Counted from the first letter of the stretch, positions 1 to 11,594 are shown. The stretch: DNA of 62,000 bases from Gnetum montanum (GCA_015680685.1 MNCI01002010.1:1-62000); one strand, 5' to 3'. Numbers and translations: made by a program. The notes: generated from the letters alone by a model not told the origin.

Positions 1-299
1 TATTGGAGGAATCTATGGTTATGAGTAAATTACAGCTTTAGTGTTTAAGGTTGATGGGTGGTTTTAGAAGATTGATTCACTGGTACAAAAATTGATGTTA
101 AAGCCTTCTGAATATAAGATAAAGGTGCCAAATTATCTTGTTGATAAAATCAGAAATTAGTACTATGGCAAGGAAGGAAGTACGTTACTCATGTAAAAGA
201 ACAAAGTTGCCGATTGATTAAATTCGGTTGTATCCTTAAAACACAACATTGGAAAGAAATAGGAATTAATCAAAAATCGGCAACGCCCGAGTGTTCAAA

Positions 300-1044
300 A
301 ATTATGCAGAATCAGCGAAAGGAAAACGAAGACCGCGGTGCTACAGGACGATTCATGGCCACCGTAAATCTACGGCCAGGACAGCAAACATCGCTGCATC
401 TGTCTCTCCACGCCGCCGCAGCCGTTGACGTTGCTGGTGCGTTGCTTCAAAATGATCTCAAGGTGCACAGAAACCCCACAAACTGCCGCGTGACATTCAG
501 CTGCACATGAAATAAAAACGCAGGATATGTTGTTGCAATTTTGGTGGTGAGGCTGCGGAAATTCTAAAGGTTTTTACAGGTAATTTCAGCAGAATACAGA
601 CCCATAAAACGTCGGCCCTTCGTTCTACAATCAGTGGCGATGGCGGTAAAGATTCAAGGGAAAATTTTCAAACAAAAACGCAGGAAGCCCTAAATCAATT
701 TTGGGGGCAAAGCAGAAACATTTCGGGCAATTTAAACCCTCTATTTTGGGCGCGTTATCTTTCAAAAGAAAACCCCTTTCTTCTCTAGCATGCAACGGCG
801 AAGTCGGATTGCAGTTGCAGGGCACGGTGGAGTCGGATTGCAGTTGCAGGGCCTTCCTACGGTGATCGTCGGTTACAATTTTGCAGGGCCTTCTAGCGTG
901 GGGACAGTTTGAATAGGTGCAGTTTCTCGGCAAAAAAGAAGGAGAAAGACCGTTGCCTGAAACCGTGATGAAACCTCCACGGTGACGCGCGATTTTTACA
1001 GACAAGACCAAGGTTTTAACCACAAACTTTTCACCAAAGTACAT
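300..1044. other. GC-rich block within LTR A1
   Basis: This is a CpG-containing stretch in otherwise AT-rich DNA. Both strands carry open reading of about 100-137 codons (214-510 plus, 631-1044 minus), but neither resembles a protein I know. It sits upstream of the TATA-like box, where the other family-A copies also have a GC-rich block. A short imprecise resemblance to the block of copy A2 can be traced (around 625-700 here against 10320-10410 reversed). I read it as part of the U3 of the LTR. An acquired host fragment is the alternative. Confidence 0.5.
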
Positions 1045-1658
1045 ATAAAATAAACATTAATCTATAGCTTCACGGGAGTATCGGTGGTTTAATCAAACAT
1101 ATAAATACACATATTATGACCATTGAAATACTTATAATGTGACACCTTGATTTAGAAACTTGCTTCCACTTATCCCAAGTTATGAAATGCCATTGAAGAT
1201 TTGCAGCTTTAAATATCCTATGAAGCCCTCATTATATTAAAGTTAGCATAAAATGCTCCTCATTTTATGCATAACTTCCTAACTCCTTAACTACTTAACC
1301 TTCTCCTAACTTATCTTCTAATTGGTTAGTCTAATTACTTAAGAAAGAAGTTAGGAAAGATATTTGAAATATTTTTGATATTTTAAACTTGACATCTCAT
1401 TTGAATAAACAAAATAAAGGGACATAGATTTTATTTTAATTTTATATTGTAAATACCAAGGCCACTTGTCAATTGCAACCTTTTTTATCTCTTTTGTGGT
1501 TGAAACCACCTAAAATTATTGTAACTTACCTAACTTGTTGGGCAAGTAACCTCCTAACTTGTTGGGCAAGGAATTTTCTAATTGGTTAGTCAAGTTACTT
1601 GAGAGAAAAGTTAGGATAGATATTTTTGAAATTGTAACTTCCCTACCTACCTTGGAAT

Positions 1659-1670
1659 CCTATAGATAGG
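1659..1670 (+). promoter_or_regulatory. TATA-like box of LTR A1
   Basis: CCTATAGATAGG stands where the other copies have CCTATAAAAAGG, followed on the same strand by a CTTCAAGG motif. It is the only visible candidate promoter of this LTR, and it is weakened relative to its relatives. Confidence 0.45.
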
Positions 1671-2876
1671 CTTCAAGGGTCAAGGAAAGAAAAAAAAGGA
1701 AAAGGGGGGGAAAGAAGGAGCATCATCATCACACAAAGAAGATTTGTAAAGAAGATTGTTTGCAAGATGGCTTGCTAGAATAAAGATTTCAGCCTCTTTG
1801 TCATGGTCCTGTGAGTTATGCATTTCATTTTTTGTTTTGTTTAAATTGCTTAGCTAGTGGTTTAGATAGTATCATCCTTGGCAAGTAATTTTGGGATTTT
1901 TAGATTGCTCTTATTGTTCTTGTTGCCCGATAGAAATTTCTGTTAAAATTTTGCCATAGAAGCGCTAGTGAATAAAAGCCTTAAGAGCATTTTAGTAGTA
2001 AATTTCGTTATTGTGCAACGTTTGGGAACTGCTATTGGGTTGTTGAAAGAGAGCCTCTGTTTGTAGTCACGCCGTGGAACAATTTAGTAGTCAAGAGGGT
2101 TCAGAAAATCTTTGGTATTTTGATGGGACCAGAATAGCTTCTTTATCTTTAAAGTGATTTTCCGTGTTATTTCAATCAGAAATTGTCAAGTCTTTTAAAG
2201 GTTCTGTTTGAATGCAATCGTTGGCATCTATTGTCTAGTCAAAGTGGAGTCTCGTACGTGGTAGTTTACGCAGCGATTTTTGGTAGCACAGTAGGATTGT
2301 CTTGAAGATATTGCTTGGTTGAGCCTTGGAAGTTTGAACAATTCGTAGATATTGAATTTGGAATAGCTTTATTGCGAAGTGTTTACTCGTGTCATTTTAC
2401 CTTGTTTAAATATTTGAGGTCCACACAAATCTGCTTTCTTTTCTTTTCTGTCTATTTCCATTGAATCTTGCTCTATTTCTAGTTTTCTTGTGGAACTATC
2501 TATCTCTCTCTGTGGAAAATTAGGAGTAGATTTGCCGATTTGTGCTTAAATGTTTATGAAAAATTTTATTTGTTACAAGTAGGTATTATAGGGACCGCGT
2601 AGACTAGGTAGTTTGAACAAAATAGGAAACTATAAATAGCTCACAGTACTGGACAAAGTTGGCTGAATCTCTTTAAAGTAAAGTCATTTGTAGTTCACAC
2701 ACAACGAAATTGTCACATTTCATACAACGGCACGCCGCAACAGCACACACACATACTCACATTAACTACTAAGTTATTTGGAGGTATCTGGGCCTTGGTG
2801 TAGCCAGAGACCAGCGGGCACCTAAATCTTGTTTGAGGACACTCGTTGGCGGTCGCGTCTGAAACGGTCGCCAACA

Positions 2877-4190
2877 GTTTTATATGCAAAACATTATATG
2901 GAAATTGCAATTCCATGCCATCCAAGGTTGATAATCTATAAGAATCCTCTAACAATTACTTTGTAATTTGAAAGGGACCAATCCATGTCGGGGTAAACTT
3001 ATTTGGTTTCTTCATATTCCATAATAGGACAAGGTCTCCTATCTTAAAAGTTCTTTTCAGAGCTTTCCTATCAAATCATATTTTAACTTGAGAGGTATTT
3101 TGTAACAAATTATCTCTTGCTTTATCTATTTCAGCTTCTCTTTTAATAAGCAAAGTCATGAAACTTCTATCTTTATCAATCTTTTCACTATATCTTTGTA
3201 GAAATTCAAAAGCTGAGGTTACAATATTATTTGTAATTCTTGTTGGCAAAACATAGACTAAGCTATACGATGATGTCCCAATAGCTTTCTTGAATCTAAT
3301 TCAATCTGACCATAACGCAAATTGTAGATAATTAATCCAATTTCCTAGATTCCCATCCATCGATTTCTTGATATAAGTGATAAAATTTTTATTGGTGGAT
3401 TCTACTAGACCATTTCCTTGAGGATAATAATTTGATGAGGAAAATAAGAAAATGGATTTTTCAGATGCCCATCTGATAAACTCTTTAGATTTGAAGGCGG
3501 GTCCATTGTCTAACAATAACACTTCAGGTAGACCAAATCTACTTAGAATATGGTCTTGTAGAAACTTAATCACATATGATGCTGAACTTCTTCTTAGAGC
3601 ATTTGCTTCATACCATTTAGTGAAATAATCAGTAGCTATGAGAATAAACTTATGTCTAGATCTTGAAGGAGTAATTGTACCAATAAAATCGAAACCCCAT
3701 TGTTGAAATGGTCTATCTGCAACTACTGGCTTTAAAGGGGCTCTAGCCCTTTTAATCTTGGGCCCGTGAATTTGACATTTATAGCATTTTAGAATTTTTG
3801 AACTAATTTTTTGATACATGGCAGGCCAGTAATATCTATATCAAAGTATATGTTGCATAGTTCACTTAGGGGATTCATAAACTAAATTCAAATGATCATG
3901 AAATTGTTCCAAAATGAAACTAATTTGATCATTATGAACACATTCTAATAAAACTCCAAAAAAATCCTTTCTGTATAATATACCATATTTAACAACAAAT
4001 CTTCCTGTCCTTTTGAAGAAATCTCTCCTTTGACTTATAGTTAAATTATTTTGGATTTTCATTGTATTAAGAAATTTGAGAATTTCATCATACCAATTCT
4101 CTTCATGGGTGTCGAGCATACACACTTCACTTTCTCCACCCATTAACTTGGCTAATCCCAATCCCTTAATTGTTTTGCATATTTCCAATT
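2877..4190 (-). pseudogene. Integrase of Tat-like element T
   Basis: Integrase inserts the cDNA into chromosomes. The N-terminal part (4188-3862) leads to a CxxC half of the zinc-binding region (KCYKCQ). The core (3819-3301) has D44 in WGFDFIG, D104 in LLDNGPAF and E140 in GLVEST. The last two are 35 residues apart, the normal DD35E spacing, so the catalytic triad is intact. Past a stop near 3300 the C-terminal part continues with IGDLVLLWN, then WIGPF and a final DGMELQFPYN typical of gypsy pol ends, stopping directly at LTR A1. Internal stops make it non-functional. It lies downstream of RT/RNase H, the normal gypsy order. Confidence 0.85.
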
Positions 4191-4260
4191 AAAATATGAA
4201 ACTTTGCAACTTAATAAGCCATTTTCCTCTCTTCAATCAAATCTCATTTTGGGATAGGAA

Positions 4261-4680
4261 TCACTTCACTACAGGTTCAATTAGCATAATGTGGACTAAT
4301 GAACTTTTCAAATAATATTTAAAATGTTGAAGTGCTTTGATGACCATGAAAGCTTGTTTCTCTAAGTTTGAATAATTTAGCTTTGAACTTTTTAATTGAT
4401 ATCCAAAAAATCCAATTGATCCATCATGACCTTCCCTATCCTTTTGTGTCAAAACGGTAGCGATAGAATCATTTGAAGTAAAAGAGTATAACCAAAAATA
4501 TTCTTTAATCCTAGGCTTTATCAAATATGGAGCCTCTTGTATAGCCTTTTTAATTTTTGATAAAGCTCTCTCTAATTCTAGTATTTTCTCTACTTGGACA
4601 TCCTTTTCTGGCATATGCATCAAAGGCTTGGTAATTTCAGTAAATCTAGGGATGAACTTTTTCATGAAGATAATCTTCCC
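4261..4680 (-). pseudogene. RT connection and ordinary RNase H domain of element T
   Basis: The reading continues from RT with KKFIPRFTEITKPL (connection) and then the gypsy RNase H region: FWLYSFTSNDSIATVLTQKD, then LNYSNLEKQAFMVIKAL. The position of the first catalytic Asp reads TSNDS rather than the DAS of active gypsy RNase H. Loss of catalytic residues here is known in Tat elements, where the extra archaeal-type RNase H is thought to take over. About 134 codons stay open (4665-4261). Confidence 0.8.
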
Positions 4681-5420
4681 AAAGAATGATCTAAGAGATT
4701 TCTTACTTATGGGATGCTCTATATTTTGTACTACTTGGATTCAGGAATTGTCTATGGAAATTTCTTCTTGACATATCATATGGCCTAATAGGCTTCCGAA
4801 TTTAACCTCAAAGATATACTTCTTAGGATTTAATGAAATACCAAACTCACGACATCTATCAAAAACTTAATGGAGATGATCAATATGATCTTCTTTTTTC
4901 TTTGAGAATATTGTAATATCATCCAAATAAACCACCACAAATTTGCCCATTGCTCTTTAAAAAGTAGCTCCAGCATTTGACAATACAAATGACATTCTTT
5001 CATAAGTGAAAGTTCCCCACATGGTGATAAATGTTGTTTTGAATCTATCATTCTTATCTACCATGATTTGATTATAACCTGAGAAACCATCTAAGAAGGA
5101 ATATACTTGAAAGCCTAAGACTTTAATCAGCATCTCATCAATTCTTGGAAATGGATACTTATCCTTTTTTGAAGCATCGTTTAGATTTCTAAAGTCTACA
5201 CAAAGCTTTATATCACCATTCTTCTTTCTCACTGGAACAAGGTTAGCAAGCCATGTTGAATATCATACTAGATATATGATTCGTGCTTGTAAAAACTTCT
5301 TGATTTCAGTTTCCATAGTTGGTTCAAATGATGGATTAAATTTCATTTGTTTTTGCTTAACTATTTTGCAACCTTCTATTACAGGAATCTTATGTGTCAT
5401 CACATCTTGCCTAAAAGCTT
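4681..5420 (-). pseudogene. Reverse transcriptase of element T
   Basis: RNA-dependent DNA polymerase of a gypsy element. N-terminal signatures are MTHKIPVIEGCKIVKQKQ and WLANLVPVRKKNG, followed by CVDFRNLNDASKKDKYPFPR. The first palm aspartate is in SFLDGFSGYNQ (residue 48 of the open stretch 5232-4957). The second motif is VVVYLDDITIFS, with YLDD at 4918-4929. GISLNPKK and LLGHMI follow. At least three in-frame stops (near 5260, 4960 and 4870) interrupt it. The motif style (YLDD, RCREFGISLNPKK) fits the Tat branch better than the FMDDF of the Athila-like elements elsewhere in the window. Confidence 0.87.
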
Positions 5421-5829
5421 TAAGATCATCATAAGACTAAGCAGAATTGTCCAAATTATTTCTTAGACATGATAACAATTTTTGCTTGAAATTCAAATCT
5501 CTTTCCTTTGTAACATTCAACATCTTCAATATCTTGTCTAATCCAAAATTCACTACCTCGAAAGCTTGACTATCTAGATTTTATATATCCTTCCTAGTAA
5601 GTAATTTTTTCTTGAACTCATGTTCCAAGTCGATCATCTTTTTTGGAATGAAATTAACTTTGGAATTTGATGATGTTTCAGGTATCACTTGACCCTCAAA
5701 TTCTTATTTGTTCTTCATAAATCTTAGTACTTTATCATCATCTTCAAATACTTGTAAATGTCTTATATTATCTGGTACTGATGGCTGATGTTCTTCTTCA
5801 ATCATGACACCTTTGTAACTTTCTATTAT

Positions 5830-6290
5830 TTGCATATCCAATGTTGAAGCTACCTTAGCCAAATCATCTACTATAAGATTCTCCGCTCTATTTATATGCT
5901 CTATTTAACAATGTTGAAACTGATCTAACATCTTACAAGAAAGTTGCTTATAAGGTCTCAAGAATGAGCTCTTTATGCATAGTTACCTTTTACTTGTTCA
6001 CAAACTAATCTTGAGTCTCCCTTTATAGTGATTTCTTTGATCTTTTTGTCTAGAGCTATTCTCATACCAATACATAAAGCTTCATACTCAAGCTTGTTAT
6101 TAGTACAAGGGAAAGATAAATGAATTGCTTTGAGAATTTTATGTGAATCATTCCTGAATATAACTATACCAACTCCTGCACCTTTTGAATTACATGAACC
6201 ATCAAAGTATAACTCCCATTCATCCTCTTTCTTTGATTGTTCTTTTTCATAACTATGGTTTTCTTGGAGTGTACAAATTTTATTTTTAAC
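5830..6290 (-). pseudogene. Archaeal-type second RNase H, placed before RT
   Basis: In the open stretch 6401-5973 the residues WELYFDGSCNSKGAGVGIVI (D67), TNNKLEYEAL (E105) and IKGDSRLVCEQVKGN (D129) match the extra, archaeal-type RNase H of Tat-like elements. The tail continues past a frame break and a stop as LKPYKQLS, then HINRAENLIVDDLAKVAS, supplying the last catalytic Asp region. All four catalytic positions appear occupied. It lies between protease and RT, whereas in Ogre and Retand elements it lies between RNase H and integrase. It would degrade the RNA strand during cDNA synthesis. Confidence 0.82.
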
Positions 6291-6399
6291 ACCTCCTTTT
6301 TCAACCATCTTACTTTTTCCATTTAAACTAATGTTATCAATCATCATAGGCTCACTATAGATGTATATCTGATTTGGTTCTCCTTTCCAAGGTAACCAC

Positions 6400-6866
6400 A
6401 TGTTAGAATAATCTATTGATATGTAACCTAAGAAATTATTACTCTAACTTCTACTCAATAAGAGACTATGTGAATCTGGTATATCTGCCACTTGAATAGT
6501 TACTCTACTTCTGACGTAGGGTTCAGACGAAATTTCCAATAGAATATTTGGTAATTGACCCACAATCTTCACTCTACTTTTATCCACTTAAACAATCTTT
6601 TTATTTGATTTTTCAAGAATCAGATCAAGTTTCTTACATATAGACAATGGCATTATAGTAGATGTAGCTCCAGAATCAACCAAACAATTATGTAAATATT
6701 TATCCTTCAATTTCATTGTCAAAAGAAAAGGAGGAGCTTCCTTATCATATGAAGTCTTTAATTTCTCATCATTGTTAGACACATAACTTAACTCTGATTC
6801 TCTAACTCTCCTTTTACCTTTAATGAACTCTAAACTATTTCTTTGTTGATCTCCTATTTGAAGCAA
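6400..6866 (-). pseudogene. Retropepsin-like protease of element T
   Basis: Aspartic protease that would mature the Gag-Pol polyprotein. The catalytic motif is CLVDSGATSTIMPLS, with Asp at residue 64 of the open stretch 6866-6588. After a stop it continues with VKIVGQLPNILLEI, then TIQVADIPDSHSLLLSR and NNFLGYISIDYSNMWLPW, typical of the C-terminal half of plant gypsy proteases. One stop near 6588 and another near 6440 disable it. It sits between gag and the archaeal-type RNase H. Confidence 0.82.
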
Positions 6867-6929
6867 CTAATAAAGGCTAATATTGGCCTTGACATGTTTA
6901 AGGTCTTCAATCAAATCATACTCTCCATC

Positions 6930-8317
6930 ACCAATAAAGCTTGATCTTCTTATCCATTTATTAAAAGATTAATTTGGAGTGCTTTCCTCCACTTGGTTAT
7001 CTTTTCCTTTATTCTTATCTCTTCTACTTGGCTCAAAATATTTTCTCTTACTAGATGGATCAGTAATAACATTTGGGGGTCTAAAAGTAGTTGATCTTTC
7101 TCTTAATTGGAGATTATATCCATTTTCCTCATTATTGTTGCATTCGTTATCTAAAGATATATCTTCTTTAGAACTTGATAGAGAAGAAGTATCACTAGAT
7201 TCATTGCTAGAGGATTTACTTGCATAATGAGCACTAGATAACTCAGTATTAGATTCAATATCAATAAATTTGGACATAATTAGATCACTTTCATCTTCAT
7301 CTTCTACTAACTTGATTTCTTGATGTTTATGCTTTTTATTTTTCATTTCTTCCTTGATATTAACTCTTGCCAAAGCTTTTTTAAGCTTCACTATCTTGTT
7401 AAACATATCTCTCATTAATTTTCCTTTTTTAGATCCCACTCTTTCATGTTCTTGCTCTATCTTAAAATGAGATGGACCTGGTAAAGCTTTAAATTGAGCA
7501 AAATCTTGCATAGGAATCATAACTCTTTCTTCTCTTTTTTGAATCACAATATTTTCTTTAGGATTCAAGTTCAACTATTTTTCTAACTGTATAGCTTCAC
7601 TAAAGTAGTCATTTAGTGTAGTTAAGTTTGGAGTTTTCCTTAACCAAATTGAAATGTTGGGTTTGATAACCTTAAGATAAGTTTCCTTAAGCATTTCTTA
7701 TGATGGTTTATATTGTCTTTGAAAGAGTCCAAAAATTCGTTGAAACTTGATGTTAAAATATCTAATTGACTCTTTAACTCCTTCCTTCGCTTGTATTAGC
7801 CCATAGTATAGTTGTTGTTGATCTAATTGATTACCGAACTAGGCTAAGAAAATATTCTTCATGTCATCCCAACTTGTAATACTATTACTTGGTATTCAAA
7901 TACCAAATTTGAGCCATATCCTTTAGATTTGATACAAACAACCTACGAGCTTGATCTTGATGTTGATTATTTGCATGAGCTAAAGCTAACTCAAACATGT
8001 GAATATATTCTTCAGCTAAATACGCTTTTCGAGGAATGAAAGGCTAATGCAAATATTTGTAAACTACCTTAGCAATGTCATTGTAATTTTGAAATCCTAA
8101 TGGTGTAAATCCTTGTCATCCTATTCCTTTGGAATTTTGAACTCTTAGACTTTCTAGATCTTCTCTTATGAATCAATAAACCAGATATAATGGGTGATCT
8201 TCTTATTCCCAATTTAGAAACTTTCTTTTGTTCTTCTTCTGATGAAGAATCGGTCTTAGAATCTAGAATATCTTTTGAAATTTTGAAACTTTTCAAACTA
8301 TCAATCCTCTTGGTCAT
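6930..8317 (-). pseudogene. Gag of element T
   Basis: Capsid-forming protein. The core lies at about 8060-7590 across frame shifts: EEYIHMFELALAHANNQ, then LFVSNLKDMAQIWYLN, matching the retrotransposon gag pattern in which a hydrophobic-WY motif is followed by a helix-rich stretch. The C-terminal part (7574-6969, 201 codons open) is acidic, serine-rich and basic by turns, with no visible CCHC knuckle. Upstream (8317-8078) another open stretch of 79 codons may be the N-terminus. The short leader (about 100 bases) to the primer site fits a gypsy 5' end. Confidence 0.72.
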
Positions 8318-8412
8318 GAATTGAAAATAGTATCTAATTTCTTAACCCTTATAAATAATTGTTGATATGCCAAAATTATAAGGCTTATGAACCTAGAGAC
8401 TAAGCTTTCAGC

Positions 8413-8428
8413 CCTCCTTCTCACACCA
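8413..8428 (-). promoter_or_regulatory. Possible primer binding site, tRNA-Leu type
   Basis: On the minus strand, seven bases past the LTR end, TGGTGTGAGAAGGAGG resembles the complement of a plant tRNA-Leu 3' end (TGGTGTCAGAAGTGGG), 13 of 16 identical by eye from memory of that tRNA. Its position right after the LTR and before gag is where a primer site belongs. Confidence 0.45.
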
Positions 8429-8435
8429 AAAGAAC

Positions 8436-11249
8436 TATTGGTGACCATTTGGGATGGGACTGCCAACAAGTGTCCTCAAACAGGATTTAGATGCCTACTG
8501 GTGTCTAGCAACACCAAGGCCTAAATACCTCTAAATAAACTTAGTAGTTAATATGAGTATGTATCTGTGTTGTTTGAACATGTCGTTGTGTGAAATGTAA
8601 CGATTGTGTTGTGTGTAAACTACAAATGACTTACTTTAAATAGATTCAGCCAACTTTGCCAAGTACTCTGAGTTGTTGGGAGTTTTCTATTTTGTTTAAT
8701 TGCCTAGTCTATGAGGTCCTTATAATACCTACTTGTAACAAATAAAATTTTTCAAAAACATTTGAGAAAAAATCCAAAAATATACTCCTAATTTTCCCTA
8801 GAGAAAGAGATAGTTCCACAAGAAAACTAGAAATAGAGCAAGATTCGATGGAAATAGACAGAAAAGAAAGCAGATTTGTGTGGGTCTCAAATATTTATAT
8901 AAGGTAAAATGACATGAGTAAACACTTTGTAATAAAGCTATTCCAAATTCAATATCTACGAATTGTTCAAACTTCGAAGGCTCAAATAAGCAATTTCTTT
9001 ATGACAATCCTACTCTGCTACCAAAAATTGTTACGTAAACAACCACGTACGAGACTCCATTTTAGCTAGATAATAGATTTCAATGATTGCATTCAATAGA
9101 ACCTTTGAAAGACTTGACAATTTCTAATTGAAATACCATGGAAATTCACTTTAAAGATAAAAAGAAGCTATTCTGGTCCCATCAAAATACTAAATATTTT
9201 CTGAACCCTCTTGACTACTGAATTGTTCAACGGCATGACTACAAGCAGAGGCTCTCTTACAAAAATCCCAATAGTAGTTCCTATATCTTGCACAATAACA
9301 AAATTTACTACTAAAATTCACTTAAGGCTTTTAAACACAAGCACTTCTATGAGAAAATTTTAGTAAAAAATTTTCAATCGTGCAACAAGAACAATAAGAG
9401 CAATGTAAAAATCCCAAAATTGCTTGCCAAAGATGATACTATCTTAACCACTAGCTAAACAATTTAAAGAAAATAAAAAAAATAAAAAACATAACTGATA
9501 GGACAATGAAAAAGAGGCTGAAATCTTTTTTTTATCATGACATCTCACAAGCAATCTTCTTTACAAATCTTCTTTTCAAATGCTCTTCTCAAGACCCAAA
9601 GTGTGTCCTCAAGTGAGAGACCAAGTGCTAGCTACTAGCCTTCCAAAGTATGATGTATCAAGTGTATTTTCCAAAAGTCCCCCCCCCCCCCCCCCCTTGA
9701 AGCCTTTTTATAGGTTTCAAAGGTAGTTACATATTCAAAAATATCTTACCTAACTTCTCTCCCAAGTGACTTGCCCAACAAGTTAGGGAGTATTAACTTA
9801 GGAGGTTACGAAGTTAGGAGATATATAAATATTGCTTTTGAAAAATAATTCCAATAGTTCCATATAATTGTTTACAATTATAGCTCTAATAGTTTTTCAG
9901 TTTTACTTGTTTAAAATTTTTAAGAATACTATTGAAGTTCTTCATTGATTTTATGAACAAGGTGATAATATAATATCTACCTTGGTATAATGTTGATGGT
10001 ACCTAATCTAAAATAATTTATGTGCAGTTGCACCTATATGAAAATGGCTAGAAGAAAGAAAAAAAATTAAATGAAAAACATCAGGCCTAAATGTGAAGGC
10101 GCTAGGCTTGGAACTATCATCGAATACTTCCGAAATATCCTGCCCCTACCAAAAATCGTTATCAACTGCCACTGTGGAAGAAGGCTCTACCGCTACATCT
10201 GACATCGTTTCCATGTGATGTTTGGTTGCTGAAGAGTGGAGGAGAAAAATCTTGAACAAAAATGATGTATTGAACATATGGCCCTGGACATAGGGTTTCA
10301 GTTGCCTCGAATTTGTTTTGTTTTATCCCAAATTCGCTTAGGATTTTCTGCATTTTTTGTGTTCCTACAGATCATCTTTCAAATTCCTGTCATTGATTGT
10401 AGATTCAAGGGCAAATGTATCATAGATTTGAACATCAATGAATAATAGCATCTAGTATGGTAGGTTAGGAATAGCCCTGTAATGGCTAGAAAAATCTTCA
10501 CACAGTGTGTGCATTGCAGAACACAGTGAACATCATTGAAGGTGGGCAGATCGGTTGCATTTTGATGGAAAAATTTTTAAAACTAAAGCTATTTCTATTT
10601 TGAAAGCAAAAACGTCCATACAAGTTCTTCCTCCACCACCTTTGAACCCACGTTCCTACAAGGTTTTGGCACAATGCACCTAGTAGAGGCACTGCTGATT
10701 TGGGGCAAAAGAAAATAGTCAATTTTGCGTAAAAAAAGAAGCCATTACAAGTCAATAAGCCTTAGCACTTCCCTACGTCATTACCAACACTATTCCTTTT
10801 GAAAGGAAGGGCATTCTTTTGGACTATTTTTTCATTAGTTGCTACAATTTCATTCATGTTTTTCTTCCAACACATACAGTGGCTGGAACTGTTCTTTACC
10901 GTAAAAACATTATTCAAATCTTACAATGGTGACTTCCATAAGGATGATTTTAATTTCTCATTGATGCATTCATGAATGGGGTCGGCTCTTTTTAATTGAT
11001 AAATCTTTTCAATTCTTTTTTTTAATCTTCCCTTCACACAGGAGCATGATAAATTTTCCTTTCCTTGGTATCATCATTTGAAAGTGGAAACACTATATCT
11101 TTATTTAGCAAATTTCTACATGAAACCTCTGGTATTAAAATATCAGTAGGACAAAACCATCATATATATTTTTTAATTTGAATATCTTCTATGTCTTATT
11201 CATATCTTATCACCTTTTCTATTCCATGAAATGGCTAAATGTTCCAACA
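8436..11249 (-). repeat. Family-A long LTR, copy A2, probable 5' LTR of element T
   Basis: On the plus strand it starts TATTGGTGACC (TG mutated to TA) and ends GGCTAAATGTTCCAACA. The conserved region 8436-9715 aligns with the other family-A copies. A TATA box on the minus strand (9703-9714) and a GC-richer block at 10080-10760 follow the family plan. The minus-strand sense agrees with the direction of gag-pol of element T, and a plausible primer site follows. A run of 18 C lies at 9679-9696 just before the TATA box. Confidence 0.75.
9703..9714 (-). promoter_or_regulatory. TATA box of LTR A2
   Basis: CCTATAAAAAGG on the minus strand, followed by GCTTCAAG. The same box is at the matching place in copies A3, A4 and A5, so it is a conserved core promoter element of the LTR. 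Confidence 0.6.
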
Positions 11250-11251
11250 AA

Positions 11252-11335
11252 TAGCAGCTATGCAATGAGCAAGATCGATGGTGCACTTATGGATAGTAGC
11301 TATTCAAGGAGCAAGATCGATGGTGCACTTATGGA
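11252..11335 (+). repeat. Two tandem 42-bp units
   Basis: Units 11252-11293 and 11294-11335 share GAGCAAGATCGATGGTGCAC and differ at three positions. They lie between the end of LTR A2 and the polypurine side of the Athila-like element B. Confidence 0.9.
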
Positions 11336-11594
11336 TGGACAATGAAAGGCGTAATCTTGGCATTGGTAGTAGCAACACTTCATTTTCTCTCTCTCTTTCT
11401 TAGCTACCAAATGAGGCTTGATGTCAATGAAATAAGGTATTCACTCTTTTTGTCATGAACACCAATTTTTTTTCTCTTGTAATGATGATTCATTCACATG
11501 TCATCCCATTAGTTCCATTGAGTTAATAATCCCATACCTTCTCGATATTATTGTGAGAAACTCGAGGATGATTTTTTATTTAATCATGGGTGTA

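Larger units (their letters stand above)
1..2876 (+). repeat. Family-A long LTR, copy A1, cut by the window start
   Basis: The right end, read on the minus strand, starts TGTTGGCGACC and follows the same sequence as the starts at 40616, 46256 and 56339. The copy therefore lies opposite to those four. The TATA-like box (1659-1670) reads on the plus strand, so I give plus as the sense. A GC-rich block lies at about 300-1000 and an AT-rich stretch at 1060-1650. The conserved R/U5-like part runs from 1670 to 2876. It abuts the last codons of the Tat-like pol with no purine tract between them, which suggests insertion into that pol rather than its own 3' LTR. The other end lies outside the window, so no target duplication can be tested. 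Confidence 0.8.
2877..11249 (-). mobile_element. Tat-like Ty3/gypsy element T, minus strand, 3' end interrupted
   Basis: Reading down the minus strand: long LTR (11249-8436), a possible primer site (8413-8428), gag, protease, archaeal-type RNase H, reverse transcriptase, ordinary RNase H, and integrase ending at 2877 against copy A1. Two RNase H domains mark the Tat/Ogre group of plant gypsy elements, and long LTRs fit that group. The element is dead: stops and frame changes break every domain, and its own 3' LTR and polypurine tract are absent. The 5-bp sequences beside the 8436 LTR (AGAAC and AATAG) do not match, as expected if this LTR is one end of a larger element and not a solo LTR. Confidence 0.7.

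Noticed and set aside
300-1044. A host protein-coding gene in the GC-rich left region
   Set aside because: The frames on both strands are short, match nothing I know, and the block sits inside a family-A LTR where every copy has a similar GC-rich block.
2713-2955. An 80-codon minus-strand protein at the pol end
   Set aside because: It is a chance fusion of the last integrase-side codons (YRLSTLDGMELQFPYN) with LTR A1 sequence. The same LTR part gives a similar peptide at 40540-40779.
6979-7227. A plus-strand serine/leucine-rich protein
   Set aside because: It is the antisense reading of the serine-rich gag tail of element T.
8436-11249. A solo LTR with its own target duplication
   Set aside because: The flanking 5-mers AGAAC and AATAG do not match. 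The layout fits a 5' LTR of element T better.
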